Source: Hsuehochloa calcarea
Taxonomy: Eukaryota > Streptophyta > Magnoliopsida > Poales > Poaceae
Direction: 5' to 3'
Assembly (NCBI GenBank): GCA_036346395.1
Contig: CM070606.1
Coordinates: forward strand, 20,818,915 to 20,882,914
DNA length: 64,000 bases
How positions within the stretch are numbered: the first letter of the stretch is position 1; every line of letters starts with the position of its first letter. The notes beneath the pieces are model-generated. The model saw nothing but the letters and a program-made list of their open reading frames with translations. It searched no databases and was not told the origin of the DNA. The translations under genes and the position numbers were made by a program. Positions 10,680 through 21,029 of this stretch are shown piece by piece.

Positions 10680-12052
10680 CTCGTTTCTCTGGTATTCACT
10701 ACTCCAGACATCCTCATCCTTCACGAGTCTCCTCTCCTAGTATCTTGCCGACACCCACATTTGATCCTCCTGATGATGATCCCTGTTATGTCCTTCATGA
10801 CCAGACATCCCTTCCACCTCCTAATCATCTTAGATTTGCTCTGATAGCTCATACTCTCTCTATCACTCAGCCTAGTTCTTATCGAGAGGCTGCTCCTCAT
10901 TCTGCTCGCTATGGTAGAGGAGCTCGATGCTCTTCGACGTACGGAGACTTAGAATATTGTACCGACACATGTGCATGCTCTTCCTATCACGTGCAAGCGG
11001 GTGTACAAGATTAAGACTCGATCTGATGGTACTATCGAGCGCTACAAGGCTCGTCTTGTCACTCATGGCTTTCAAAGAGAGTACGGTCCTGACTATGATG
11101 AGACTTTTGCCCCTATTGCCCGTATGAACATTGTTTGCACTCTTATCGCGGTTGCTTCTATTCGTTGGTGGTCTATCTCTTAGCTGAATATTAAGAATAC
11201 ATTTCTTAATGGTGTTTTGCATAAGGAGGTCTATATGCAGCCCCCACCTAAGTATTTTGTTCCCGATGGGCACGTCTGTCGTCTTCGTCGTGCTCTTTAT
11301 GGCCTCAAACAAGTGTGCCTGGTTTGCGCATTTTACCTCGATGATTACGCTATCGGTTTCACCGCCGGTTCCATGATCTGCTATTTTTGTCCATGTCTTA
11401 TCTCGAGATAGGTCACTACTTCTTCTATATGTTGATGATATGCTCATTACTGATGATGATTCCTCATTCATCACGTATGTGAAGAAGCATCTCAGTGAGC
11501 AGTTTTTGATGACTGATCTTGGTTTTCTTATGTACTTCCTTGGGATTAATGTCTCTTCCATGCTTGAGGGCTACTACCTCTCCCAGCAGAAGTATATCCA
11601 GGATCTTCCTGGCTCCACCTCACTACGGTTTCATGCGTACTCTGATGCGACCTGAACTAGTGATCCTTCTGATCGTCGTTCTCTTTCTGCTTACTGTGTT
11701 TTTCTTGGCTCCTCCCTGATTGCCTAGAAGACAAAGAAGCAGACTGCAGTTTTTCATTCGAGTGCAAAGGCTAAGTTGAAAGCTATGACAGCAGTGACAA
11801 CAGAGGCTACTTGGTTGAGGTGGTTACCTGTGGATTTTGGAGTGCGTGTGATGGGATATACGACTCTTTCGTTTGACAGTACAGGTGCTATCAGTATTGT
11901 CCGTGATCTAGTGAAGTATGAGCTCATCAAGCACATTAGTATGGATGCTTTATACACTCGATCACAGGTGCAGGAGGGAGTACTTGCTTTACAGTTTGTG
12001 CCCTCAGGGTTACATATTACCGACTTCTTCACGAAGCCACATACTAGGGTAC
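10680..12052 (+). pseudogene. Copia reverse transcriptase / RNase H remnant (copy F)
   Basis: Conserved reverse transcriptase blocks are seen in pieces: 'YKIKTRSDGTIERYKARLVT' at about 11007, then 'YDETFAPIAR', 'NTFLNGV', 'EVYMQPPPKY' and 'RRALYGLKQ'. The catalytic YVDD is intact at 11428-11439, and 'FLGINVSS...YLSQQKYIQDL' follows. A deletion then leads into RNase H (from about 11680) ending with TDFFTKPH at about 12020-12045. In-frame stops (for example at 11180 and 11725) and frameshifts kill it. The style fits the Ale/Retrofit side of Copia, but that is a guess. Gag, protease and integrase are absent upstream, where copy E's LTR abuts. Confidence 0.75.
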
Positions 12053-12174
12053 TGTTAAGGATATAAGGGTATTTCTGGTATTTTCTATTGTACTAGGGTT
12101 TAGACTTGTGTCCCTTTATACCCTATATATATTACTCATTGGGCATCTTCAATATACACACAATATTCATAGTA
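12053..12174 (+). mobile_element. Short Copia LTR, first copy (copy F)
   Basis: It begins TGTTAAGGATATAAGGG directly after RNase H and ends ...CAATATTCATAGTA. A second version starts at 13671 (TGTTAAAGATATAAAGG), with shared 'CCCTTTATACCCTA-ATATATT' and 'CACAATATTC' blocks. It is the 3' LTR of the pol remnant and also, given the primer site that follows, the 5' LTR of the next block. Confidence 0.7.
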
Positions 12175-12187
12175 TGGTATCATAGCC
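12175..12187 (+). other. Primer-binding site, one-base variant
   Basis: TGGTATCATAGCC directly follows the LTR. It matches TGGTATCAGAGCC except for one G-to-T change. Confidence 0.6.
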
Positions 12188-13670
12188 AAGGTTATGGTTT
12201 ACCATAGCGCCGCCTCCTAACCTCTATTCGCTCTCATTGCCATTGCACCCGGAGGACCGATCTTTACTCCCGGGTGGCCTCTCGTCGGTGCTATACCGGA
12301 TCCGCACCACCTCTCGCTTGAAGGATTCATCTCGTCCGCGTCGGCTGAGCCCATTTGCTCACTTTGTGCTCGCCCCTTCATTGAGCTTCCTGATCTCCTC
12401 CTCGATCCTTCCGCGCATATCTGTGAAAGACCGCATCCTTCTCCAAAGACACCATCCGCCGCCAATGACTCGTGTAACGTCGCCATATTGTCGATTTGCC
12501 GCAGCAAGGATGTTTTCTCGGAGGTCGGCCTTGGCAAGGTCGTCGATGTCAGGGTGCGGCTTGTGCGCCAGCACCAGGTGTGTCTGCTACTTCCCTTCCT
12601 CACCGCTACCGCCCAACTCACAGCCGCAGACTCGCCTCGCTTTGCTTTCGCCGCAAGAGATTGGGAGAGAGAGCAGAGGAAGAGTCAAGCTTCTTCTCGG
12701 GGGCTGCCTCCCCAGATCTGATCTGGTCAAGCTTCTTCTCGGGGGTCGTAACCTTTAGCTTTCAGGAGTGTGTCTTCAGCTGTTGCTATCAGTGGTGCTT
12801 GGAGCCTATCTCGCAACAAATTTGGCAGCACATGTACTACTACAACATGTGGTTTTTATTGCCTGCCGCTTGCAGTGCGTGTGTTGGTGCTGCTGTTGTT
12901 TCTTCACTCACAGCTTTTACAACATCTTTTATTTGTCACTGCATACAGAAGAGGTGATCTGGCCATGAAATTGTTTCGACTGCTAATGGTGTTGCTATAA
13001 TCTTTATGGGCTCATTGGTGCTTGCTAGTTGGATGAGGAGATGAGTCTTCTGCTGCTGCTAGTTATCCTTAGCCTTTTTTTCCTTTGTGTCGTTTTCTTC
13101 CATTGCGTCCATCCAAGTCCGTTCCTCTTTATCTTTGAGTTCGTTTAAGCCATACAAGTCCACAACTTTATTGTCAGTCATAGAAGTATATGAATTTCTT
13201 TTGCATGATAGTAGCCGCCACTCTTTCCTTTGAGCCGCTGCAGATCGTTATAATATCGTCGCTTCTCTCTTAGCCGTCGCCCCCAAGCTTTTAAGCCTGC
13301 CGCCTTCTTCTGCACTGTGCCTCTCTATTGCGCTTTTTGTTCACTGCGCAGCCGCTATCTTGGGCTTCGATCTGCGTCGCTATGCTTCTATCTATTTCTC
13401 TTCGGCTTGATTTAACAGTTTTCATGATTTTTATCGGTTTCATCATCTTCTTCGTCGTGTTGCCGCGGTCGACTTTCTCAGCTCCCACACCTTGTGCTTT
13501 ATGAGTTGTTGTACGACCCCGGATGAGAAGATCTTTTGATACTATGCATATTTTCCAAGAGCATCATGCTACAACGACATTACGAAGACTCGAATTTTGA
13601 ATTTTTCCTATTTTAATGTCAACCCTTTCTAAATGCAATGTTATTACATACGCCTTACATTTGATGAGGG
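12188..13670 (+). mobile_element. Internal region between the two short LTRs, no retroelement genes
   Basis: About 1.5 kb bounded by a primer-binding site and a purine tract (TTTGATGAGGG, 13660-13670) that runs into the second LTR. No gag or pol motif is visible on the plus strand. It contains a duplicated AAGCTTCTTCTCGGGGG (12689-12705 and 12729-12745) and, antisense, a coding-like stretch listed separately. Most likely a non-autonomous or internally deleted relative of the adjoining Copia element. Confidence 0.5.
12359..12589 (-). pseudogene. Antisense coding-like fragment inside a retroelement
   Basis: The minus strand is open for about 75 codons and ends at a TGA near 12359. It has GC-rich third positions and a plausible protein composition (LVLAHKPHPDIDDLAKADLR near the start, RIEEEIRKLNEGASTK near the end). 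The charged, helix-prone end looks like real coding sequence rather than a chance ORF. It runs against the direction of the surrounding LTRs, so it may be a captured piece of a host gene. I do not recognise the gene, and no intron or start codon can be fixed. Confidence 0.3.
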
Positions 13671-13878
13671 TGTTAAAGATATAAAGGTATTTCATATTGT
13701 ACTGGCGTTTAAGACTTCCCTTTATACCCTACATATATTGCTCACAGATACAACATTTATATTTTCTCTTCAAACTCAGTTTGTGTAATCGATCCATCAT
13801 AAGTTTGAGAGGTGTTATAATATGAATTCTTTTGCATTTCTTATATGTATAGCATATTCCCTTGTAATATCCATTTTG

Positions 13879-13941
<63 letters not shown>

Positions 13942-13980
13942 CCATTGGATCTCATAAATGCATACACAATATTCGTAACA
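13671..13980 (+). mobile_element. Short Copia LTR, second copy, expanded by (TA)n
   Basis: It starts TGTTAAAGATATAAAGG after the purine tract and ends CACAATATTCGTAACA, giving the expected TGTTA/TAACA ends. Compared with the copy at 12053 it is longer, because of inserted sequence that includes a (TA)n tract (13881-13939). Confidence 0.6.
13881..13939. repeat. (TA)n microsatellite
   Basis: About 29 uninterrupted TA units. Confidence 0.95.
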
Positions 13981-14402
13981 CTTGTAACAGACTTCTAGCG
14001 CTAAAACGATCATTGTCTATTGTAACTGCTACTCATGATCCAGCAATATATATACCGAGGCCGCGCTTTTGTTCGAGGTGCGCATAACCGAACCAAACCA
14101 ATTTGTTCTTGCTCTTTTACACATAATATAGCACATTATCAACAAAAACAGGTTTACAGATATTACAAGCCACCTTCAATTAAAGAATGATTATAATCAT
14201 GTCAAACTTAAAGTAAAATGCATGGCCATTGTAAGAAAACTCGCTTTTCCATGGTAATCTTGGATGCTGGCACCACTGTAACACCAGCCTTTTCCTGTAC
14301 AAGAAGCTTTTGGAGATCTGATTCGCTGTTCCGGTAAGGTTGCTGGGTTGCCAAGCTGCATGACATATTCAAGATGTTTCGTTGTCTGTTTCTCCCATCA
14401 AC
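13981..14402 (-). other. 3' flank / probable 3' UTR of the CIP-like gene
   Basis: No ORF. On the minus strand this directly follows the stop codon at 14403-14405, so the proximal part is expected to be 3' UTR. No clear poly(A) signal was identified. Confidence 0.35.
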
Positions 14403-14704
14403 TTATGCCATGCTTCTTCTGCGTGAATGGTCTGTGCTATTTGACTTGGGATTTGAAGAATGGTCCATCCCATCAACGCCTTTAGGTTCAGCGAGCCTCT
14501 TCAGTCGCTCGCTGAATGATTCGGTTGTCCCACCTTTCTCTTTCTTCACCCCAGTAAATGATGGAACTGATTTACTCAGGCCATTGATATGCTCTCTGCT
14601 TGCTTTTGGAGGATCGTTCCCTGGACTCTTTCCGTTACTTCTTGCAGCTATTCTCTTTGTCTCTCTAATTTAAGCCTCTCCAGTCGCTTCATTTGCTCTT
14701 CTTC
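14403..14704 (-). CDS. CIP-like gene, exon 10 and stop codon (one base short)
   Basis: Acceptor CTTTCAG|G. It encodes EEEQMKRLERLKLERQ, continuing the coiled coil from exon 9. A missing A at GACAAAGAGAA near 14654 then shifts the frame into a TAG. In the neighbouring frame it continues RIAARSNGKSPGND...SFSERLKRLAEP and ends HSRRRSMA with TAA at 14405-14403. Confidence 0.7.
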
Positions 14705-17700
14705 CTGAAAGTGAGAAGTAACTGGGAATCTAAATATACAAGATGGAACAACTACAAAAATTATCAATTTGAGTTATAACAGGACCTAAGAACAAATAAA
14801 AACTTGAGAAATAATAAATAATAATTCTTTCTGCTGAATTGAACTTTCGATAATTATAACTTGATCTAGGAAGGAGGTTGCCAAAATACACGTTATACCA
14901 TACAGTAATTTTGGGCATAGGATATATGTTCTTTTTACTGGAGGTAGATTATGGTATAGGTAAAGTTGATAAGATTTCTGCATTCTTGGAAACCAATATA
15001 GCGCTCCACTAACTAAAATTGTAACTTAGAAGTACTGCCAACCTGCCATATATTATTCTACAAAACTAAAGGAAATTGATTTCAGTCAATTGTGTTTGGG
15101 CTTAGTTGGCTCTTTGAAAGGAGTTATGATAGTGACGAACAGGGTAAACATAGTAAAATAAATAAATGTAAACGGGCCAGAGGCACAGATAATACCCTAC
15201 ATTTACACAATATAGAGAACTAAGTTTCAAACAGATCAAATAAAGAGCGCGGGAAAAGGGGGTAAAATGCGTCAGTACCTGCTCTTTCTTCAGTTTCTGA
15301 AGGTCAGCTTTATATGCTCGCAGGTTCTGTGCACGTTTTTGTGCATCATTTTGTGTGGTCTTGGGAGCTGACAATCTCCTCAGTAAGGCATCTTTCTTTC
15401 TTTTATCCACACCGTCTTTTGCATTTCTTAGCTTCTCTTTCCCTGGCTTCTTTACGTCACCATCAATACTATGTGAGACATCCTCTCCATTTGTCTCTTC
15501 AACCTTGACAATAGTTTGGACCAGCATGTGGCTATCATAATCCATTGCCGGATCATATCCAAATGAAGTGTCTTCAAATCCACGCTCTGGCATCAATTCA
15601 TCTGGCTCATAGAAAAGTTGAGTTTCGGCCTTTCCATCTGATGTTTTCTGAACTCTTGTAGGAAGCTCAATATCTATGTCAATCGCAGTTCGGTTTTCTG
15701 GTCCAAGATTATCCTGTGAGCCGGATCTAAGAGGAATCATAAAGGACTCATCAACCACACCATACCCATTCTTTTCCACCTCAGTGGAACTCCTATACCG
15801 GGCCTCTGCAAGAGGATCCAATGAACTTCTTCTGTCCATCGGCCTTTCCTGACCATAGATCATGAAGTCATCAGTTGTCCCTCTCCTGTATCCCCCAGCA
15901 CCAGATTCTATCTCCTTCATGTCACCATCCATATAGCTTCTCCCTTCCCCAGACATCACAAGTTCATCATTGGACAGTACCCGAATAGCTCTACTCCTCC
16001 CACTGGCTGAATCAAAGCCTACTTCCTTCCGTTCATGAACATCACCAGAATCTCGCCCAGCTAAAAGAATAGGATCGGCAGTGTTTACATTCTTTTTTCT
16101 CCTTGATGGGGGCTCCTTTTCACCAGAAAATAGATCTGCGTCACTAGATCTTGTTTTCTCTTCTGCTGTTAACAAGAAATTTTGGAATGCACTCCAGTTT
16201 CCTTGGTTAGCGTCTTGGTCGTAAGATGTTTCATCCTTGCTATACTCATCTCCAGAGTCAAATGTAGTTTTCCTACCCTCCTTTTTCTTTGAGCTTGAAC
16301 TCTTGTGCTTCCCTTCTTTTGTTTTAGAGTGTGAATCATCACTGTCCTCAGACCCAACATCAGAACTTGATTGTGACTCACTTTCTGATGAGTCATGCTT
16401 TTTTGATGTTACATTTACATTCCGGATAACAACTACGCTAGGTTTCCTCTTCCCTGACCGCTTACCCTTTTTATGCGACTTGCGACCATGAGAACTCCCT
16501 CTTTCCGAACTGCTATTGTCACTTCCATCATCAAGTGTTTCTGAGTCCTTACTATCCGAGGAATGCTTCCTCAAAGATTTCCTCCCCGAATAGTGATACT
16601 TAGGGTCATCCACTGGAGGGTATGGAGGATAGTATGGATTCACCCCAGGATAGTAAGGCATGCCTTGCATAGGATAAGGTGGGTAAACAGCTGCACCAGA
16701 TGGAGGATGCATAGCCCATGGGGGATATGCTGTCTGATACCCTATCTGCTGACCAGACTTTTGATCTGTAAAGCAGGAAGGAAATAATTCTATAAGCTCC
16801 AATGATCTTACAGTAAAAATGGCCACATAGAAAATAAAGGTGATGTACAGTGTGATGAGGAATGGACTAATTATGTCTGCACAATAGTTCAAAACAAATA
16901 TGCTTACTGTTTGAAAATGAAATTTTGTGAGTGCACAAGCTGACAGTGCTGAATTAAGAACAAGATTGATTAGCATTGTGAAACTTATAATCCATTCTAT
17001 TCCTCGAAAGGAAAAAAATATTAAAATAGAATAGCATGCCCACCTAAAAGGTATTCCTCAATATAAGCTGCTTATATTTGAATATTAATCTAATTTTCCC
17101 ACAAGGAAACTGGAAGCATAGAAAATATTATTTTCTTACGCCTCGGGATGTACTTTCAGTCAACGCTAAAAATTGAAGAGAGATGCCTTTTTTGGAAGAT
17201 GCAGCAGAATGCATACCAGCTTTAGCAAAATCCTCGCCATTTGCCTCTCCGTTGGGAACAGACACTGCTTCCATGTTTTGCTTCATGTTGTCTCCCATAA
17301 ACACAATACCAGATGGATTAAAAGGAGGAAATTCACAGCGTGTAGACATTGCTTCAGGTTCAACTTCAATCCATTGTCCAGTCTCATGCTTTCGCCCACA
17401 GTTCGATGAACTGTGAACATGCCCTCCTGTTGAATTGGTAACACTGAAACAGTCAGAATGCAAGATGTCCTGATGAAATCGGTAATAGCGTGCTGAAATG
17501 ACTTAACTTATGCAATTGTCTAGCTTAGTCATGCAGGCTATACAATTCTTTTAGAAACACACATGCAGGCTATACAATACTAGGACACAACAGTTATTAC
17601 AAGTTACTATAACAGCAAGTTCAAGAACAGTACTAAGACAGGGACCATTAATAGCACATTCGCCTGCAGGGCATAATGTTTTAGCTGCATCCAGTACCAG

Positions 17701-20644
17701 TTAAAGATCATAATTCACATTTAAACACTACGAAATATCTGGTATACCAACATTATTCTTGTTAGATGTAACATACTTTAGAACATCCTATAGAATAGAA
17801 GACAGGAATGATGCAATCTTCAAGGCAAATTAGCAGCCTTAAAGTCATATTAAAAGCGCACAAGGCATTAAGATAAGTAACTCAATCCAGCTTATGAAAA
17901 ACTAAGTAATGATAAGACAGTACTTACATCAAACGTGAAGCACCAAAGCGCTTTTGCGAATGCAATCAAGTAACCAAGGTTGTCAATGTCAAACCCAGCG
18001 GCAACAGCACGGGCAAAAGCCATAGCCTGCTCTTTCCGTAATACATTTTTACGGGCTTCAAGAACTCTGAGCAGTTGGACTCTGCAAAGTTGCAGTGCAC
18101 AACAAAACGAATTCTGTTAAGAACTTCCTAATATAGGACAGTAGGAAGTAACAAAAGAAACTAAATGTGATCTAAGAGTATATATGCTGCTTGTAATAGA
18201 GATCAAACAATAAAAAGTAAATGAAGATTAATGTTCGCTCATATTTCTCCACTAGATGTTCTTAGTACATATTTTATTTTCTAAAGTAATGACTTTATAC
18301 AATTTTGTAACCAGAAATTTGAAGGCTTGAAAAAAACATTTATAAAAGAAAAATATTCTCAGATGTGTGGCTTGAAAAAAACATTTATAAAAGAAAAATA
18401 TTCTCAGATGTGTCAGTACTTTGAATTCTCCTCATGTGTTGTAGTGTCTTCCTGCACTTGTGGCATAGGCTGTGATCCAGGCTGTCATCAATTAAGAATT
18501 TCAGTGAAATCATGGTGTTAGGTAGGCCATGAAACATATATAGGAAGGAAACAAGGCATATCCATGTAATCACACCTTGTAGAGAACAATCGCCTTATCT
18601 GCATCAGGTTCATAATTTGCCCGGCTACCTATTAGTGGATAAATAATGTCAGGTAAGTTCGAGCAATAAATGAAATGATACAGCAGGCTACTCCAGATAA
18701 GTTAATTAAAATTATGAAACAGCTCAATCCTTCATCTGGGCATCCCACATTTCAGAACATAATACCTTCTAGAAAAGTTTTCCTGATGAGAGTAAGATTT
18801 TACTAATATAGTCATGGTTAATAGTATAAGAACTCCATCTTTAAATCGAGATCAACAATAACCCAGGTAGAAACTAAAACAACCGGTTTTATAACTTATA
18901 AACAATAGCAAAGTTTGCCGCCTTGCCCTTAAATTAGATACGGGTTTGCTAATTTTCAGTTACCTGAAATTTTCTTATACATCTGTCACCTATAATTGCA
19001 CAGTACTAAATCTAAAATTGTAGTACCAAGTGATTGCAATTTTAGCACGACTTCATCAGTAACTTTTAGTTCTATTTGTTTTTGTATTTGTAGGGTTCAC
19101 CTGGATTTACTTTTGTCTAGTTTATATATTTTTTTGTATTTGTAGGGTTCACCTACATTTATTTTTGTCTAGTTTAGAATTTTTTTTGTCTCATCACAAA
19201 ATTTGTGGTATCCATTGGATCAAAATTCTACAGCTAAGAAAGGTGACCGATAGATAAAGAAATTTCAGTCGCCTGAAGCATAAACGCTCCCAATTAGATA
19301 ATATGAATTGGCACTTCATACAGTCTAACAACTTTAAAAGTTGAGTTATATGTACGTAACTCAACAATGGGTCCCTGATGTCACATCAAACTCCATAATG
19401 ACTAGATTCTAAATTCTAAAACAATCAGACTGGATTGCTACATGCAATTCTTTTTTTGTTGTGGTCCATGGAAAAGTTGTTACAGTTGTATACATTTCCC
19501 CGCAGGCATGCACCATTTAATGCATCATGAATTCACGATGAAAAAGAAACAATTAAGGTGGTGCAACTGCAATGTTATACCAGCATTGCTTTCTGTCAAT
19601 TTCCCTCCATAGTCTTCTACCTTCCCAATGGCAAACAAGAATGTGTCATCTTTCTGCAAATAACATAAGAGTAACAACTCATAAGCTACAATTCTTCACT
19701 TACAGATCTTAACCCAAGATTATCATTGCCCTGGATAGCAATGGCGTCCTCGAGCTGCAAGATCTCAGACTCTACTGTTGTCACTCGCTCAAGCACCTCT
19801 GGAGTACTCACAAAGCGCACAAATCTGCAGATAACTAACATACAAATGATCCAACCAGCAATGTCACAAGAAATTGTAGAAATCCAGACACCAACCTCTC
19901 CACAGTGCCTCTCGTAAACCATGGCGCGTCAACCCCTGAACTCGGTTCAAGTGTGATTGAGTACCCTCCTTCGCAATCTGATCCTGGGCGGCCTTCAGGT
20001 GTGCCAGGAACGGGTTTAGCAAGCCAGAGGCTATCTTCTCCTTCCGGCCATTCACTGTCAGAACCAAATCAAACCTGAAAATAGTAAAAGTACAACTCCC
20101 ATCAGACATCTTGGATGATGACTTGCCTGGTGCTACTGCCACAGGCATTACCAAACAGTAAGTGACTTCCATGATCAAGAAAGAATCTGGAGCATCATCT
20201 GTTCTGTGTCACATCTATGGCGCTAGAATTATGAGATCTAGTGCTACAATTAAACGCGTGTTATGAGAACCCAAGCCCAATAGAACAAAGAAGAAAGCAT
20301 TTGCTACTCTAAAATTGCACCAAATATTACAACTTCATGTCCTGGCATCCAGAACCCCAACTTAAGACAATGCAACCAACCAAAACTACTACTCAAATGG
20401 AAAGCTTTCTAACCAAATTGCAAGACCAGGGCACATGAACCGTCCCAGAGAGCCAGAGACCAAACTTTCTTACCGCAAAAGCATCTATGACTCTGTTCTT
20501 GCACCACCACAAACCAAAAAACACAAAGAACAAAAAGATACTCCAAATCAGCGCAGCTTCTTGAGAAGATCTAGGATGCTCTCACCTGGTCCGGGTGGGG
20601 GTGAGCTGGAACACCGCCGAATCCAGCCGCGCGTCGGGCCTCAT
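14403..20644 (-). CDS. COP1-interacting-protein-like gene, ten exons, with frame-disrupting indels
   Basis: Plant-specific family related to COP1-interacting proteins; molecular role poorly known, probably nuclear or cytoplasmic regulation. Proposed exons on the minus strand: 20644-20586, 20074-19896, 19824-19704, 19620-19581, 18628-18576, 18481-18420, 18081-17928, 17426-17140, 16765-15279 and 14704-14403, all with GT-AG introns. The N-terminus (MRPDARLDSAVFQLTPTRTR, then FDLVLTVNGRKEKIASGLL and FVRFVSTPEV) and the middle (FDIDNLGYLI; ETGQWIEVEPEAM; FPPFNPSGIVFMGDNMKQN) match the family as I know it. A Pro/Tyr-rich block, a Ser/Lys/Asp-rich low-complexity region and a C-terminal Lys/Arg-rich coiled coil follow. 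About 915 codons. Against the expected frame there are five indels: exon 2 (-1), exon 7 (+1), exon 8 (about -2), the exon 8 donor (-1) and exon 10 (-1). The 1.49-kb exon 9 is clean. It may be an intact gene with sequence errors, or a young pseudogene. Confidence 0.8.
15279..16765 (-). CDS. CIP-like gene, exon 9 (long low-complexity exon)
   Basis: A clean 495-codon frame. Order: QKSGQQIGYQ; a Pro/Tyr/Gly-rich block (repeated PPYP-type motifs); a long Ser/Lys/Asp/Glu-rich region with basic patches (KKGKRSGKRK) that could serve as nuclear localisation; a stretch with phosphorylation-prone RRxS sites; and a Lys-rich helical end (DALLRRLSAP, then AYKADLQKLKKEQ). Donor CAG|GTACTG at 15278. Reading through the acceptor into the intron adds spurious hydrophobic residues upstream, so the exon start at the CTTTACAG acceptor is preferred. 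Confidence 0.85.
17140..17426 (-). CDS. CIP-like gene, exon 8 (frame broken twice)
   Basis: The first codons give RACSQFIELW, then the frame changes at TGTGGGCGAAAG near 17389, consistent with loss of two bases. The family frame continues RKHETGQWIEVEPEAM through FPPFNPSGIVFMGDNMKQN to LTESTSRG. The donor reads GGC|GTAAGA. One more G before the donor (GGCG|GT) is needed to join exon 9 in phase. Both disrupted points are in G-rich runs. Confidence 0.7.
17928..18081 (-). CDS. CIP-like gene, exon 7 (one base long)
   Basis: Acceptor CTTTGCAG|A. It encodes VQLLRVLEARKNVLRKEQAM and a conserved AFARAVAAGFDIDNLGYLI. Length is 154 nt where 153 would fit the flanking phases. The extra base lies in GCAAAAGCGC near 17953, after which the family frame (RFGASRL) resumes one base over. 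Donor AT|GTAAGT. Confidence 0.75.
18326..18415. repeat. 45-bp tandem duplication in intron 6
   Basis: The unit at 18326-18370 (CTTGAAAAAAACATTT...TGTGTGG) is repeated at 18371-18415 with changes only at the end. The second copy lies four bases past the exon 6 donor on the minus strand, so the duplication extends the start of the intron. Confidence 0.9.
18420..18628 (-). CDS. CIP-like gene, exons 5 and 6
   Basis: Exon 5 (18628-18576) encodes SRANYEPDADKAIVLYK, with donor AAG|GTGTGA. Exon 6 (18481-18420) encodes PGSQPMPQVQEDTTTHEENS and ends in the split Lys codon at donor AA|GTACTG. Both keep the phase demanded by their neighbours. The intron between them is 18482-18575. Confidence 0.7.
19581..19620 (-). 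CDS. CIP-like gene, exon 4
   Basis: Encodes VEDYGGKLTESNA, the family sequence after 'LRS', ending at donor TG|GTATAAC. The acceptor at 19621 (GGGAAG|G) is weak. A stronger one (TTTGCAG|A) would start the exon at 19653 and add 11 in-frame codons, but would leave an intron of only 50 nt. Both keep frame. Confidence 0.6.
19704..19824 (-). CDS. CIP-like gene, exon 3
   Basis: Acceptor TATCTGCAG|A and donor AGATCT|GTAAGTG. It encodes FVRFVSTPEVLERV...NLGLRS in the family frame. The run of Glu/Asp after the conserved FVSTPEV suggests a helix. Confidence 0.75.
19896..20074 (-). CDS. CIP-like gene, exon 2 (one base short)
   Basis: Acceptor TTTTCAG|G and donor AG|GTTGG. It is 179 nt, whereas 180 are needed to keep phase between exons 1 and 3. 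The missing base falls at GCGAAGGAGGGTAC near 19967: upstream reads ...AAQDQIAK, and downstream the family frame (YSITLEPSSGVDAPWFTRGT) lies in another phase. A lost G from a GGG run is the simplest explanation. Confidence 0.75.
20586..20644 (-). CDS. CIP-like gene, exon 1
   Basis: Start ATG at 20644-20642. It encodes 19 codons (MRPDARLDSAVFQLTPTRT) plus AG, ending at the donor AG|GTGAGAG. The split Arg codon is completed by the first base of exon 2. The ATG is chosen because family members begin with the same short 'D-S-A-V-F-Q-L-T' stretch. The 5' UTR runs from here towards about 20860. Confidence 0.8.
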
Positions 20645-21001
20645 TGCGAAAGAATTCCACACAAGAACCGCACAAGAACCTCTCCTCTCTTGTGTTGCCC
20701 CCTTTGTATCAGATCTTGCCCACGGATTTAGCCAAAAAGGAGGGCAAAAATTGCAAGAACCAGCGCTTTGCTTGGGTCAGATGCTAACCCCCCACTGGCA
20801 CTGAGAGGGAAAAAGCAGAAAGGAGAGTAAAGTGGAAGGCTATAAATCTCGACCAAATGCAGCTCTGGTGCAGAGTGAACGAAAAAGTCGAGAGAAATTC
20901 AACAACATGGCACGGAGCAGAGGGGAATGAGTAATTAAGTTGCAGTACTAAGAATTTGAGGAGGCAATAAATATATGGTAACGGCCGAAGAACAAAGCCT
21001 G
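20645..21001 (-). promoter_or_regulatory. 5' UTR and proximal promoter of the CIP-like gene
   Basis: No ORF. This is the 360 bases upstream of the start codon on the minus strand. It is CT-rich on the transcribed side, typical of grass leaders. A TATAAAT at 20845-20851 is on the opposite strand, so it is not an obvious TATA box for this gene. Confidence 0.4.
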
Positions 21002-21029
21002 TGAGAGAGAGAGAGAGAGAGAGAGAGAG
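21002..21029. repeat. (GA)n microsatellite upstream of the CIP-like gene
   Basis: About 14 GA units, reading (CT)n in the direction of the gene. GA/CT tracts are common in grass promoters and leaders. Confidence 0.95.

Noticed and set aside
12159..12187. Considered as a tRNA gene because of its match to tRNA-Met complement
   Set aside because: Only the short primer-binding complement is present; no cloverleaf.
12237..13000. Plus-strand ORFs (up to 173 codons) between the short LTRs
   Set aside because: Composition is Pro/Ser/Arg low-complexity or Cys/Leu-rich with no motif; the antisense frame looks more coding-like and none resembles gag.
15102..15278. Extension of the long minus-strand frame past exon 9 (hydrophobic C-terminus)
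   Set aside because: The donor CAG|GTACTG and exon 10 that continues the coiled coil show this to be intron read-through. The hydrophobic segment upstream of 16765 is likewise intron.
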